Source: Bacteroidia bacterium
GTDB taxonomy: Bacteria > Bacteroidota > Bacteroidia > Bacteroidales > VadinHA17
NCBI GenBank assembly: GCA_026391555.1
Contig: JAPLEB010000121.1
Span: 1 to 50,564 of the forward strand
Length of the DNA stretch: 50,564 nucleotides
Direction: 5' to 3'
In this document: in pieces, positions 9,412 to 17,120 of the stretch
Layout of the letters: each line of letters starts with the position of its first letter
Numbering within the stretch: position 1 is the stretch's first letter
Program-made: the position numbers and the translations under genes
Notes under the pieces: model-generated
What the model was told of the DNA's origin: nothing
Database searches by the model: none
The model's input: only the letters and a program-made list of their open reading frames with translations

Positions 9412-9660
9412 GTGAAAGCTTTACATAATACCTTTAAAGCATTGAAAACAAGCGGTTTTACAGCCCTTCCGGGTGGCAACCGTAGTTACGATGGTTCATT
9501 CAGCTACATTGGATACTACGGTTACTGGTGGTCTTCTACAGAGTACGCTTTAACTTCAGATGCCTACTGCCGGTACATTAGCTTCAAATCCAGCAGTATG
9601 TACAAAGGCAACTACCATAGGCGGAGTGGTTTTTCTATTCGTTGCTTGCGGGACAATTAA
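9412..9660 (+). pseudogene. FISUMP domain 3' fragment
   Basis: This frame opens at a GTG codon and encodes 82 residues. Only the last 68 or so are meaningful: they reproduce the C-terminus of the 6791 FISUMP protein with Tyr/Cys and Ser/Tyr changes and a terminal CLRDN in place of CLKD. It has no signal peptide, no N-terminal FISUMP half and no promoter I can see. It is most likely a truncated duplicate. It could act as a silent donor for gene conversion into the complete gene. Confidence 0.7.
9454..9645 (+). repeat. Direct repeat copy B (FISUMP 3' end)
   Basis: Partner of 7601-7792, with 190 of 192 positions identical by eye. The pair brackets the DUF4143 ATPase gene. Confidence 0.9.
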
Positions 9661-9661
9661 A

Positions 9662-9714
9662 CCAGGTAATAGTTGTTCGGTTATGCTCTTGACAATCCCT
9701 GCCCGTTTACCTGG
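9662..9714. terminator. Possible bidirectional hairpin between convergent genes
   Basis: CCAGGTAA (9662-9669) can pair with TTACCTGG (9707-9714) across a 37-base loop, between the FISUMP fragment and the 3' end of the LacI-family gene. The loop is long and there is no clear T-tract, so a terminator role is weakly supported. Confidence 0.25.
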
Positions 9715-9749
9715 ACTTTGCCACCTTGTTTGTTAAGTTACAAACAATC

Positions 9750-10766
9750 TCAAGTAATTCTTCTAACCGATTTTTTGAATTTCATTTCAGGTTTGAGAAG
9801 AACTTGATTTATTTCATTTTCATTATTGTTTAGCCTTGAAAAAAGAAATTTTATAGCTAATTTACTAATATCACTTACCGGTTGAGCGATACATGAGATC
9901 GGAGTTTCCAAATAATCGAGGTATGGATGTTCATCAAAAGTTATTAATGAAATATCCTCAGGAATCCGAACATTCTTTTCTTTAAGCGCTTTAATACAAC
10001 CCATTGCAATTGTATTGCTAAGAGTAAATATTGCTGTAGGTAATTGTTTTTGTTGTAGTAAAAGTTTTGTTTCCAGAAATCCGTTTTGCACAGTAAAATC
10101 ATCACCAACAACGTTATAACTTCTAATTCCTGCCTCTTCCAAAGCATCTTTAAACCCTTTTACTCTTAACCTGTTTGGTGTTGATTGTTGAATACCCTGG
10201 ATGCAGGTAATCATAGAATGTCCATTTTCAATAAGGTGTTTAGTTGCAGTATAAGCGCCATCATAATTATCTGTTGAAACGTAAGGTATATTCAATTCTT
10301 CGAAATACCGGTCAATACATACTATTGGCAGTCCCTGGTCATGCAACTTTTTAATATGTTCCCATTGGTTTCCGCAGGGAGCTATGATTAATCCTTCAAT
10401 ATTTCTGGAGACCATTTGTTGTAATTCCAATTTCTCAATCTCATGGGTTTCATCGCTGTCCCCAATAATTGTGATATAACCAAATCTCCGCACCTCTGCA
10501 TTTATTTCACTTGCAATACCTGCAAAAAAAGGATTTGTCAATGATGGAACTATCATTGCCACAGTCCTGCTTTTCCCGGATTTCAAATTTGCTGCAAAAT
10601 GATTGGGGACATATTCTAATTCTTCTGCTGCATCCCTGATTTTTTGTTGAGATTTTTTCCCAATCCGGTATTGTTCGGCTTTTCCGCTCAGTACTCTTGA
10701 TACTGTAGTAATTGAAAGCCCTGATTTTTTTGCAATATCAGTAATACTTATTTTTTGTTTAATCAT
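9750..10766 (-). CDS. LacI-family transcriptional repressor
   Basis: From the chosen start (MIKQKISITD) it is a 338-residue regulator. The N-terminal LacI helix-turn-helix covers residues 5-30 (ITDIAKKSGLSITTVSRVLSG), followed by the hinge and a periplasmic-binding-protein-like sensor (VAMIVPSLTNPFFAGIASE, FDEHPYLDYLETPISCIAQP). A start nine codons upstream is possible but would place it inside the TATCTTTG -7 element at 10791-10798, so I prefer the inner ATG. The gene faces away from the sulfatase/ADP-ribosylglycohydrolase array. Its upstream region holds the palindrome ACAAACGTTTGT, which recurs in front of that array, so it is the likely local repressor with a sugar or phosphosugar inducer (inference). 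Confidence 0.93.
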   Translation of the reverse strand: MIKQKISITDIAKKSGLSITTVSRVLSGKAEQYRIGKKSQQKIRDAAEELEYVPNHFAANLKSGKSRTVAMIVPSLTNPFFAGIASEINAEVRRFGYITIIGDSDETHEIEKLELQQMVSRNIEGLIIAPCGNQWEHIKKLHDQGLPIVCIDRYFEELNIPYVSTDNYDGAYTATKHLIENGHSMITCIQGIQQSTPNRLRVKGFKDALEEAGIRSYNVVGDDFTVQNGFLETKLLLQQKQLPTAIFTLSNTIAMGCIKALKEKNVRIPEDISLITFDEHPYLDYLETPISCIAQPVSDISKLAIKFLFSRLNNNENEINQVLLKPEMKFKKSVRRIT

Positions 10767-10829
10767 AACTGTTTTGCACAAATAGTTGAACAAAGATAGC
10801 TAAAATTAGTGAAATTGATATTATGAAGA
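10738..10829. repeat. Direct repeat copy 1 (lacI start and promoter)
   Basis: Aligns to 12981-13072 (offset 2243) with three mismatches over 92 bases by eye. Weaker similarity continues to about 11030 / 13270 and includes operator and promoter. Confidence 0.88.
10791..10798 (-). promoter_or_regulatory. -7 element of the LacI-family gene
   Basis: On the minus strand this reads TATCTTTG, a perfect TAnnTTTG. It lies 24 bases from the chosen start codon, giving a short leader. The same element is conserved in the duplicate at 13034-13041. No clean -33 TTTG is visible. Confidence 0.45.
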
Positions 10830-10955
10830 AATATTTATTAATGAATCCCATATCATTTAATATACTATTCAATAATCATATAATAAGGCATTTAGCCAGG
10901 GAAGCCAATGCAATTTTAAGAATAACATTTATTTCGCCAAAATGAAATTTAAGGC

Positions 10956-10967
10956 ACAAACGTTTGT
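10956..10967. promoter_or_regulatory. LacI-type operator, copy 1
   Basis: ACAAACGTTTGT is a perfect 12-base palindrome with the central CG typical of LacI-family operators. It sits 190 bases upstream of the regulator start. Confidence 0.65.
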
Positions 10968-10994
10968 AAGATTGATTATTATTTTCTATTCTTG
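10963..10994 (+). promoter_or_regulatory. Orphaned copy of the array promoter
   Basis: TTTG (10963-10966), 20 bases, TATTCTTG (10987-10994). Same spacing as the promoter at 13204-13235 but with one mismatch in the -7 box. It points into the antisense strand of the AbiE genes, with no forward gene behind it. Confidence 0.4.
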
Positions 10995-11219
10995 ATTCGA
11001 AATAGTTAATAAATATTATTGAGTATCAGGAATCATGCATATACCCTCATTGATTTTGACTTCGTCGAGTTCCGCTTAGGTTCTTCAAAAACTCGATTGG
11101 CCTAACATTCCAGCCTACCGGCAGGATAGTCTATCCATCGGCATTATACCATAAAAACTGGTGGATTAAATTATAATTCACTTTGGTATAATCGCTTTTC
11201 AAATCTTAATTCGCATATA
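10995..11219. other. Gap between orphan promoter and AbiEii
   Basis: No gene. It contains a small palindrome CCTACCGGCAGG (11114-11125) and an overlapping inverted repeat GGATA-GTC-TATCC (11124-11136). These could fold downstream of the abiEii stop, but neither is followed by a T-tract. Confidence 0.4.
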
Positions 11220-12014
11220 TCAACTAATTTTTGGGATAATATTTTCTATAAGCCAATCAAATGCCTTATCCGGATCATATTTTATTTCCGGGCCTATTAA
11301 CCCTACCATATCACCAAGAAATAACGGAGAAGTTTGTTTCTCCTTCAAATTGATGATAAATTCTTTTCGTGAAGGAGTCTTTTTTGCAACAAACTTCATG
11401 TATTCCAAATAACATTGAATAATTCTGTCCAAATTCAAATCAGCATGTTGGCTGGCATAAAACAGGTCAAATAGGTCTCGTCCTTTTTTGCGCTGATAAA
11501 GTGCCCTTAATTTGGTTCCCAAAAGTTCATCAAGATAATAAGTTGTAATCTCACACTTTCCTGAAAACCAATCATTGTCAACCTGAAATGGCACCAAATT
11601 CAAGCCCAACAGGTTAAAATGCTCCCTGCAATTTATTTCAATTTTGAGTTTCAATCGCTGCACTGGAGCAGATTCTGAAGTGAAACGGTATAATATGGTA
11701 TTATTATTCGTTTTAGGCTTTACTACCCGGGGCTCTTCAAAAAACATAATTTTTTCACCGATTCGCTGTAGTAATGGTCTGATTGGGCCTTCTTTTATCT
11801 GCACCAGATCGATATCTTCAGAATATCTTGGCGCTGGATTCATGTATAATTTATATAAAGCCGTTCCTCCGCGAAATGCCAGGTTTTCGCGTAAAAACTC
11901 ATCCGAGAAGATTTCAACCAGAGCTCTTGAAATAATCAGGTCTTGTTCAACCTGTGCATCCGATCGCCAGGCTACCTGATCTTTCCATTTTGCTGTGTAT
12001 GGTCTTGGTATCAT
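11220..12014 (-). CDS. AbiEii-type nucleotidyltransferase toxin
   Basis: A 264-residue protein of the AbiEii/AbiGii toxin family (DNA polymerase beta-like nucleotidyltransferase fold). The core motif is FRGGTALYKLY with GGT at 49-51, followed by SEDIDL (65-70), which supplies the metal-binding acidic residues. A conserved basic stretch (LGTKLRALYQRKKGRDLFD) follows after residue 165. Characterised members block growth by nucleotidyl transfer, with tRNA as target in known cases. Its start overlaps the end of the antitoxin gene by four bases (ATGA-type), so the two are translationally coupled. The pair is a classic mobile defence/toxin-antitoxin module, here inserted between duplicated regulatory DNA. 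Confidence 0.9.
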   Translation of the reverse strand: MIPRPYTAKWKDQVAWRSDAQVEQDLIISRALVEIFSDEFLRENLAFRGGTALYKLYMNPAPRYSEDIDLVQIKEGPIRPLLQRIGEKIMFFEEPRVVKPKTNNNTILYRFTSESAPVQRLKLKIEINCREHFNLLGLNLVPFQVDNDWFSGKCEITTYYLDELLGTKLRALYQRKKGRDLFDLFYASQHADLNLDRIIQCYLEYMKFVAKKTPSRKEFIINLKEKQTSPLFLGDMVGLIGPEIKYDPDKAFDWLIENIIPKIS

Positions 12015-12805
12015 ATGTCGCTTTCCAGTTCAATGTTAACATCAACTTTCCATATATTGTCTGTGCTGCCTGGTCTTCTGTTTTTGTCAGGGCTAAGCAA
12101 AACCGGGAAATAATTTTCCCCTTTAAGATATTCACTAAAAAGGTTCACGGTAGCAGGATCAGCCTGAAGTTCACTCAAAAGGAAGCAAAGCCTTTGAATT
12201 GAACTGGTATGAGGATACCAACTGAGTAACTCCTGAATATCATTCGTTTTTATTTCCTCCATCAACTCTTCAATAATGGCAAGTATCCGGTTAATTCCTC
12301 CAAGTTTAGATTGATAATGAATCAGATCTATTGCAGTGAGGGCCGGAGAAGAAACGTTAAAATAACCGGCATCTGATTTCTTTTGCAGAATATTTTTTGG
12401 AGGCCAGTAACTGCATGCAAATAAATTTAAAAAAATTACCCCCTTCTTGATATTCCGGATATTCGGGAACTGAGTAATCAGATAGTCCTTTTGTACCTGC
12501 TGATGACTGGCGCCATAAAAAGCAGCAGCAGAATACAACCCAATGTAATAAGGTTTATTTAAGTATTTGAAAAGCTTTTCGGAATATAGTTCCAAAGGAA
12601 CTTTGTGATAACTTCTGTATCTTGGTGGTAGTATCAGGTAAAAACCCTGACGCAGGTTGACAATCTCCCCCTTATTCACTAAACGGGAAAGTTCATTTTT
12701 TAATGCCACATCAGTTTTGAAAGAATCTTTTTTTAATTCTTCCCAGGTAAAGGCATATTCTTCATACTGCAAAGACTTTGAAATATATTCAGCTACTCCT
12801 AACAC
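12011..12805 (-). CDS. AbiEi-type antitoxin / transcriptional regulator
   Basis: A 264-residue partner of AbiEii. The N-terminal 60-70 residues look like the winged-helix DNA-binding antitoxin domain (LKNELSRLVNKGEIVNLRQGFYLILPP), followed by the AbiEi C-terminal domain (YYIGLYSAAAFYGASHQQ). AbiEi proteins usually repress their own operon and neutralise AbiEii without direct binding (type IV in studied cases). The first gene of the two-gene operon; its promoter is not obvious. Confidence 0.85.
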   Translation of the reverse strand: MLGVAEYISKSLQYEEYAFTWEELKKDSFKTDVALKNELSRLVNKGEIVNLRQGFYLILPPRYRSYHKVPLELYSEKLFKYLNKPYYIGLYSAAAFYGASHQQVQKDYLITQFPNIRNIKKGVIFLNLFACSYWPPKNILQKKSDAGYFNVSSPALTAIDLIHYQSKLGGINRILAIIEELMEEIKTNDIQELLSWYPHTSSIQRLCFLLSELQADPATVNLFSEYLKGENYFPVLLSPDKNRRPGSTDNIWKVDVNIELESDI

Positions 12806-12970
12806 ATTAGTAATTTTATGCGAAAGATATTAAAAAATGATATTAAACGCATATAAATACTATAAATATTTTAACTTTTACGAGAGACTATTAAGATAAA
12901 GTAACTCAGATATATTATTATTTCTGATGCTTTTGGGCAGGGTGATTAGGTTTATCCGGAAGTGCTTTCC

Positions 12971-13009
12971 TCAACGGTTTTCAGTTATACTTATTTTTTG
13001 TTTAATCAT
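12971..13009 (-). pseudogene. Stub of a duplicated LacI-family gene
   Basis: On the minus strand an ATG at 13009 encodes MIKQKISIT, identical to the first nine residues of the intact regulator. It then diverges (ENR) and stops. It is the broken end of the 10738 repeat and shows that the duplicated block once included the regulator start. Confidence 0.7.
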
Positions 13010-13072
13010 AGCTGTTTTGCACAAATAGTTGAACAAAGATAGCTAAAATTAGTGAAATTGTTATTATGAAGA
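12981..13072. repeat. Direct repeat copy 2 (lacI start and promoter)
   Basis: Partner of 10738-10829. Together the copies flank the AbiE module. Confidence 0.88.
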
Positions 13073-13196
13073 TTTTTTTTTAGAATTCCATTTTTTAACA
13101 TACTATCCAATATTCATATAATAAGGTATATAGCTAAAGTAACAAAACAGTAAAAAGAATAATACTGATTTTTCTTCATAAAATAAAAAAATATGC

Positions 13197-13208
13197 ACAA
13201 ACGTTTGT
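13197..13208. promoter_or_regulatory. LacI-type operator, copy 2
   Basis: ACAAACGTTTGT, identical to 10956-10967. It overlaps the -33 TTTG of the array promoter, so bound repressor would block transcription. Confidence 0.7.
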
Positions 13209-13235
13209 ACATATAATTTTTATTTCTTATGTTTG
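13204..13235 (+). promoter_or_regulatory. Promoter of the sulfatase/ADP-ribosylglycohydrolase array
   Basis: TTTG (13204-13207), 20 bases, TATGTTTG (13228-13235): an exact fit to the Bacteroidota consensus. It lies inside the duplicated region and is overlapped by the operator. The predicted leader to the first sulfatase is about 280 bases. Confidence 0.6.
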
Positions 13236-13524
13236 TCTGGAATAGCTAATAAATACTAATGAGATACTAATTAATAATATTTATAAACCGTTATTGCACA
13301 GAGCATAATAATCTCATAAGTACCTGTTAAATACAAAAAATGATAAAATCCTGGAAATAGAAAAACAGAAAGGGCAGAAGAATAACATTGCTTGAATAAC
13401 AAAAAAAGAAGCACATTATAATTATACAAACTAAATATCCTATGATAAAAACTTTCAGAAACAGGGATTAGCCACAGATTATGCAAAATGTATTTTATAA
13501 AACTTAAAACAATTAATTATTACA

Positions 13525-15105
13525 GTGAAAATTAAGATATCGAGTTTTAATCTTATGCTTCCGGGTATTTTGATCATAACTTTTCCCGGTTGTAAAGAAC
13601 AACAAACAGTGCGGCCTAATATATTGTTTTGCTTAGCTGATGATGCTTCATTTCCCCACATGGGACAGAATTGCAGATGGATTAATACCCCGGCTTTTGA
13701 CAAGGTTTCCCGCCAGGGTATTTTTTTTGAAAACGCTTATACCCCAAATGCCAAATGTGCTCCTTCGAGAGCTAGTATTTTAACGGGAAGAAATTCCTGG
13801 CAACTTAAAGAAGCAGCTAATATGTTTTGCTACTTTCCTGCTGAGTTTAAAACGTATCCGGAAGCTTTTGCAGAAAATGGATATTATGTAGGGTCTACTG
13901 GCAAAGGATGGTCGCCGGGAGAACCGGGAATGAAAGACGGAAAACTTCGGGAACTTGCTGGTAAAGAATGGAGTAATCTAAAAACAACTCCTCCAACCAA
14001 TAAAATATCAAAAATTGATTACGCAACAAACTTTGAAGAATTTTATAATAACAAACCGCGAGGAAAACCATTTTGCTTTTGGTTTGGAAGCAATGAGCCA
14101 CATAGAGGGTATGAATACGCTTCATCTTTAAAGGCAGGGAAAAAACCCAGCGATGTAGATAATGTGCCTCCATTCCTTCCTGATAATGAAACTGTAAGAA
14201 CAGACCTGTTGGATTATGGATATGAAATTGAATATTTTGATCTGCAGGTGCAGCGCATGTTGGATTTTCTTGAAAAAAACGGGGATCTGGATAATACCAT
14301 TATTATTATCACAGCAGACAATGGGATGCCCTTTCCACGGGCAAAAACTGATGATTATGAATACTCAAATCACATGCCAATGGCAATCATGTGGAAAAAC
14401 GGAATTAAGAAACCTGGTCGTACATTGAAAGACTATGTCAGTTTCATCGATCTGGCCGTAACATTTTTTGATGTTGCGGATATCGACTGGAATAAAAGTG
14501 GTATGCAGTCTTCCCCGGGAAAAAGTTTGTATCCGGTTTTCAAAGATCCAAACCTGAAAGAACCTTTCAGAGATCATGTTCTTATTGGAAAAGAGAGACA
14601 CGGTGTTGGAAGGCCTGATGATTTCGGATATCCTATCAGAGGTATTGTAAAAGATGATTGGTTGTACCTGAAAAATTACAGGAGCGATCTATGGCCTGTA
14701 GGGAATCCCCAAACAGGTTATCCTGACGTGGATGGTAGCCCGACAAAAACTGAGACATTAAACTCCCGGCATCAAACGGGAAAGAGATATTTGTGGGAAT
14801 GGTCATTCGGAAAAAGACCAGCCGAAGAGCTATATTATCTTAAGAATGATCAATATTGTATCCATAACATGGCTGAAATGCCTGAAAATATGGAGATTAA
14901 AGCAAATTTGAAACGTCTGATGGAAGCAGAATTGATCAAGCAATCGGATCCCCGGATGTTTGGTAAAGGTGATATATTTCAGAACTATAAATACTCCAAT
15001 GAGCGTTGGAGAAATGCTTACCAAAGAATTGTTATTAACAAGGAAGATTTGGTTCTTCCCTGGATAAACCCTTCAGATATTGAAAAAGATTTTATCGGGA
15101 AATAA
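13525..15105 (+). CDS. Cys-type sulfatase lipoprotein (N-sulfoglucosamine sulfohydrolase-like)
   Basis: A 526-residue family S1 sulfatase. I place the start at GTG 13525 because it gives a full lipoprotein signal peptide ending FPGC (Cys23); the next ATG is ten codons in and would truncate it. Metal ligands ADD lie at 38-40. The active-site signature KCAPSRASILTGR carries the Cys (78) that must be converted to formylglycine. The sequence style (ADDASFPHMGQ, GKGWSPGEPG) resembles heparan N-sulfatase-like S1_8 members, but I would not fix the substrate. It is first in the forward array, behind the LacI-controlled promoter. An anaerobic sulfatase-maturing enzyme is not in the window. Confidence 0.9.
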   Translation: MKIKISSFNLMLPGILIITFPGCKEQQTVRPNILFCLADDASFPHMGQNCRWINTPAFDKVSRQGIFFENAYTPNAKCAPSRASILTGRNSWQLKEAANMFCYFPAEFKTYPEAFAENGYYVGSTGKGWSPGEPGMKDGKLRELAGKEWSNLKTTPPTNKISKIDYATNFEEFYNNKPRGKPFCFWFGSNEPHRGYEYASSLKAGKKPSDVDNVPPFLPDNETVRTDLLDYGYEIEYFDLQVQRMLDFLEKNGDLDNTIIIITADNGMPFPRAKTDDYEYSNHMPMAIMWKNGIKKPGRTLKDYVSFIDLAVTFFDVADIDWNKSGMQSSPGKSLYPVFKDPNLKEPFRDHVLIGKERHGVGRPDDFGYPIRGIVKDDWLYLKNYRSDLWPVGNPQTGYPDVDGSPTKTETLNSRHQTGKRYLWEWSFGKRPAEELYYLKNDQYCIHNMAEMPENMEIKANLKRLMEAELIKQSDPRMFGKGDIFQNYKYSNERWRNAYQRIVINKEDLVLPWINPSDIEKDFIGK

Positions 15106-15149
15106 CAAATAATTTACAACAATCTCATATAACTTTAATCATTAAAAAA

Positions 15150-17036
15150 ATGCGACAGTTAAGAATGAAATTTCTGTATTCTTCAACAGCCCTGTTTGTT
15201 TTAGGAATCACATCAAGTGTTGTGGCAAGAGAAAGTGAAACTGCCCGGAGGGGAGTGTTACAACAAAAAGATGGCAAACCTAATGTGATCATAGTGATGA
15301 CTGATGATCAGGGCTACGGGGAACTTTCATGCCATGGTAATCCTGTGCTTAAAACTCCGCAGCTTGATAAATTACATGATCGCAGTATCCGGTTTACCGA
15401 CTTTCATGTTGCCCCAATGAGCGCACCTACCCGCGGGCAACTTATAACCGGACTGGATGCGGCACGAAACGGGACAATAAATGTTAGCAGCGGACGCGCC
15501 CTGTTGAGGCCGGAACTAACCACCATGGCTGACATATTTGCATCCAATGGCTACCGGACAGGCATCTTTGGTAAGTGGCATCTCGGCGATAACTACCCTT
15601 TCCGGCCTGAAGACCGTGGATTCCAGGAAACAGTCTGGTTCCCTTCCTCTCATATTAGTTCAGTCCCTGATTTCTGGGGTAATGACTATTTTGATGACAC
15701 CTATATCAGGAATGGGAAACGTGAAAGTTTCAAGGGTTACTGCACCGATATCTTTTTCGACGAGGCTATGGAATTTATCAGTAATTCAGCAAAATCCGGG
15801 AAGCCTTTCTTTACCTACTTGCCTACAAACACGCCTCATGGTCCTCTCATTGCAAAGGATGAGGATAAAAAAGCCATGGCGTTAGCATTTGCTGATTCGC
15901 AGTTTTCTGGTATGAAACCAGCATTAAAGTCCAATTTGATAAACTATTTGGCCATGATCCTCAATATTGATACCAATATAGGCAGGCTTGTCAAATTTCT
16001 TGAAGAAGAGGGCCTTGCTGAAAATACCATATTGATATTCCTTACCGATAATGGTAGTACTCAAGGTCCGTCATATTACAATGCCGGGATGCGTGGCATG
16101 AAAACCGAACTGTGGGAAGGAGGACATCGGGTCCCTCTATTTATCAGCTGGCCTAAGGGTGGATTTACTGCCCCTCGTGATATTGAAGGCCTCACAGAGG
16201 TTCAGGATATCCTGCCTACCCTGGTTGATCTGTGCATACTAAATACTCCGGCCTCAACGAAATTTGATGGGATCAGTTTAGCCCCCGTTTTGCGTGGTAA
16301 GAAAAAGATAGATGATGACAGGATACTGGTAATCAACTATAGCCGGATGCCCTCGGGTTTTAATTACCCGTCGCCTTATTCACAGTCCATCCTGAAGCGT
16401 AACGGTGCGGGTGTGCTTTGGAAACGATGGAGGTTACTTGAGGATCGTGAATTAAATGATCTCACTGCAGATCCGTTACAACAGGTCAATGTCATTGATC
16501 GTTACCCGGAGGTGGCAGAAAAAATGCGAAGTCATCTCAACAAGTGGTGGAATGAGGTTAAGGATATCGCCAATGAATCGCAAAGGGTTGTCATTGGGAA
16601 CGATAGAGAAAATCCCACAATGCTGACAGCCTGCGAATGGATGGATGTTTTTATCGACCAGCAGGGACAGGTCAGACGTGGTCTTAGTGCAAACAGTTAC
16701 TGGGAACTTCTGGTAGATCAACCCGGGGAGTATGAGTTTGAGTTGCGGCGATGGCCTAAAGAGATAGATGTTCCGTTGATGGATAAGAGCTCTGAATTTG
16801 ATACGGCCCTGCCTATTACACAAGCACGGATATTTATTAGCGGCATAAATCATTTGGCGATAGGGGAAAGAAAACCTTATGGATTTGACGGTCTGACGAA
16901 AACTGTCAAGCCTGGTGAAAAATCTGCTGTTTTTACTGTTAAACTTGAAAAGGGACCTATGGCTCTGCATACCTGGTTTGATGCTGCAAAAACTTCTTTA
17001 CATGGTGCCTATTACGTATATGTAAAACGCCTGTGA
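15150..17036 (+). CDS. Ser-type sulfatase
   Basis: A 628-residue family S1 sulfatase with an N-terminal signal segment (to about residue 27) and metal-binding MTDDQGYG (50-57). At the modified-residue position it has Ser91 (codon AGC) in MSAPTRGQLITG, where most relatives have Cys. It is therefore a Ser-type enzyme that needs a maturase able to oxidise serine. About 125 residues after the catalytic domain (from TACEWMDVF) form an extra beta-rich domain seen in some arylsulfatases. A second in-frame ATG five codons downstream is an alternative start. Its stop is 84 bases before the first ADP-ribosylglycohydrolase-like gene. Confidence 0.9.
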   Translation: MRQLRMKFLYSSTALFVLGITSSVVARESETARRGVLQQKDGKPNVIIVMTDDQGYGELSCHGNPVLKTPQLDKLHDRSIRFTDFHVAPMSAPTRGQLITGLDAARNGTINVSSGRALLRPELTTMADIFASNGYRTGIFGKWHLGDNYPFRPEDRGFQETVWFPSSHISSVPDFWGNDYFDDTYIRNGKRESFKGYCTDIFFDEAMEFISNSAKSGKPFFTYLPTNTPHGPLIAKDEDKKAMALAFADSQFSGMKPALKSNLINYLAMILNIDTNIGRLVKFLEEEGLAENTILIFLTDNGSTQGPSYYNAGMRGMKTELWEGGHRVPLFISWPKGGFTAPRDIEGLTEVQDILPTLVDLCILNTPASTKFDGISLAPVLRGKKKIDDDRILVINYSRMPSGFNYPSPYSQSILKRNGAGVLWKRWRLLEDRELNDLTADPLQQVNVIDRYPEVAEKMRSHLNKWWNEVKDIANESQRVVIGNDRENPTMLTACEWMDVFIDQQGQVRRGLSANSYWELLVDQPGEYEFELRRWPKEIDVPLMDKSSEFDTALPITQARIFISGINHLAIGERKPYGFDGLTKTVKPGEKSAVFTVKLEKGPMALHTWFDAAKTSLHGAYYVYVKRL

Positions 17037-17120
17037 ATGAATGTTAATAATCATTTGTGATTTCCTTATATAACATATTTTAAGTTCTGTTAATTATCAC
17101 TAACGTTAAAACAGTAAACT

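Larger units (their letters stand above)
12806..13524. other. Long non-coding stretch: duplicated control region and leader
   Basis: From left to right: about 165 AT-rich bases with no gene, a stub of a second lacI start (12971-13009), the duplicated control region with operator and promoter (12981-13270), and about 280 bases of leader before the first sulfatase. No reading frame in it is convincing. Confidence 0.6.

Noticed and set aside
7601-9645. Diversity-generating retroelement (VR/TR pair)
   Set aside because: The two differences are not both explained by adenine-directed change from either copy (one is A/G, the other C/A in the opposite sense), and no reverse transcriptase gene is in the window.
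13479-13703. Minus-strand reading frame overlapping the sulfatase start
   Set aside because: It lies antisense to the sulfatase signal peptide and has no recognisable domain or promoter.
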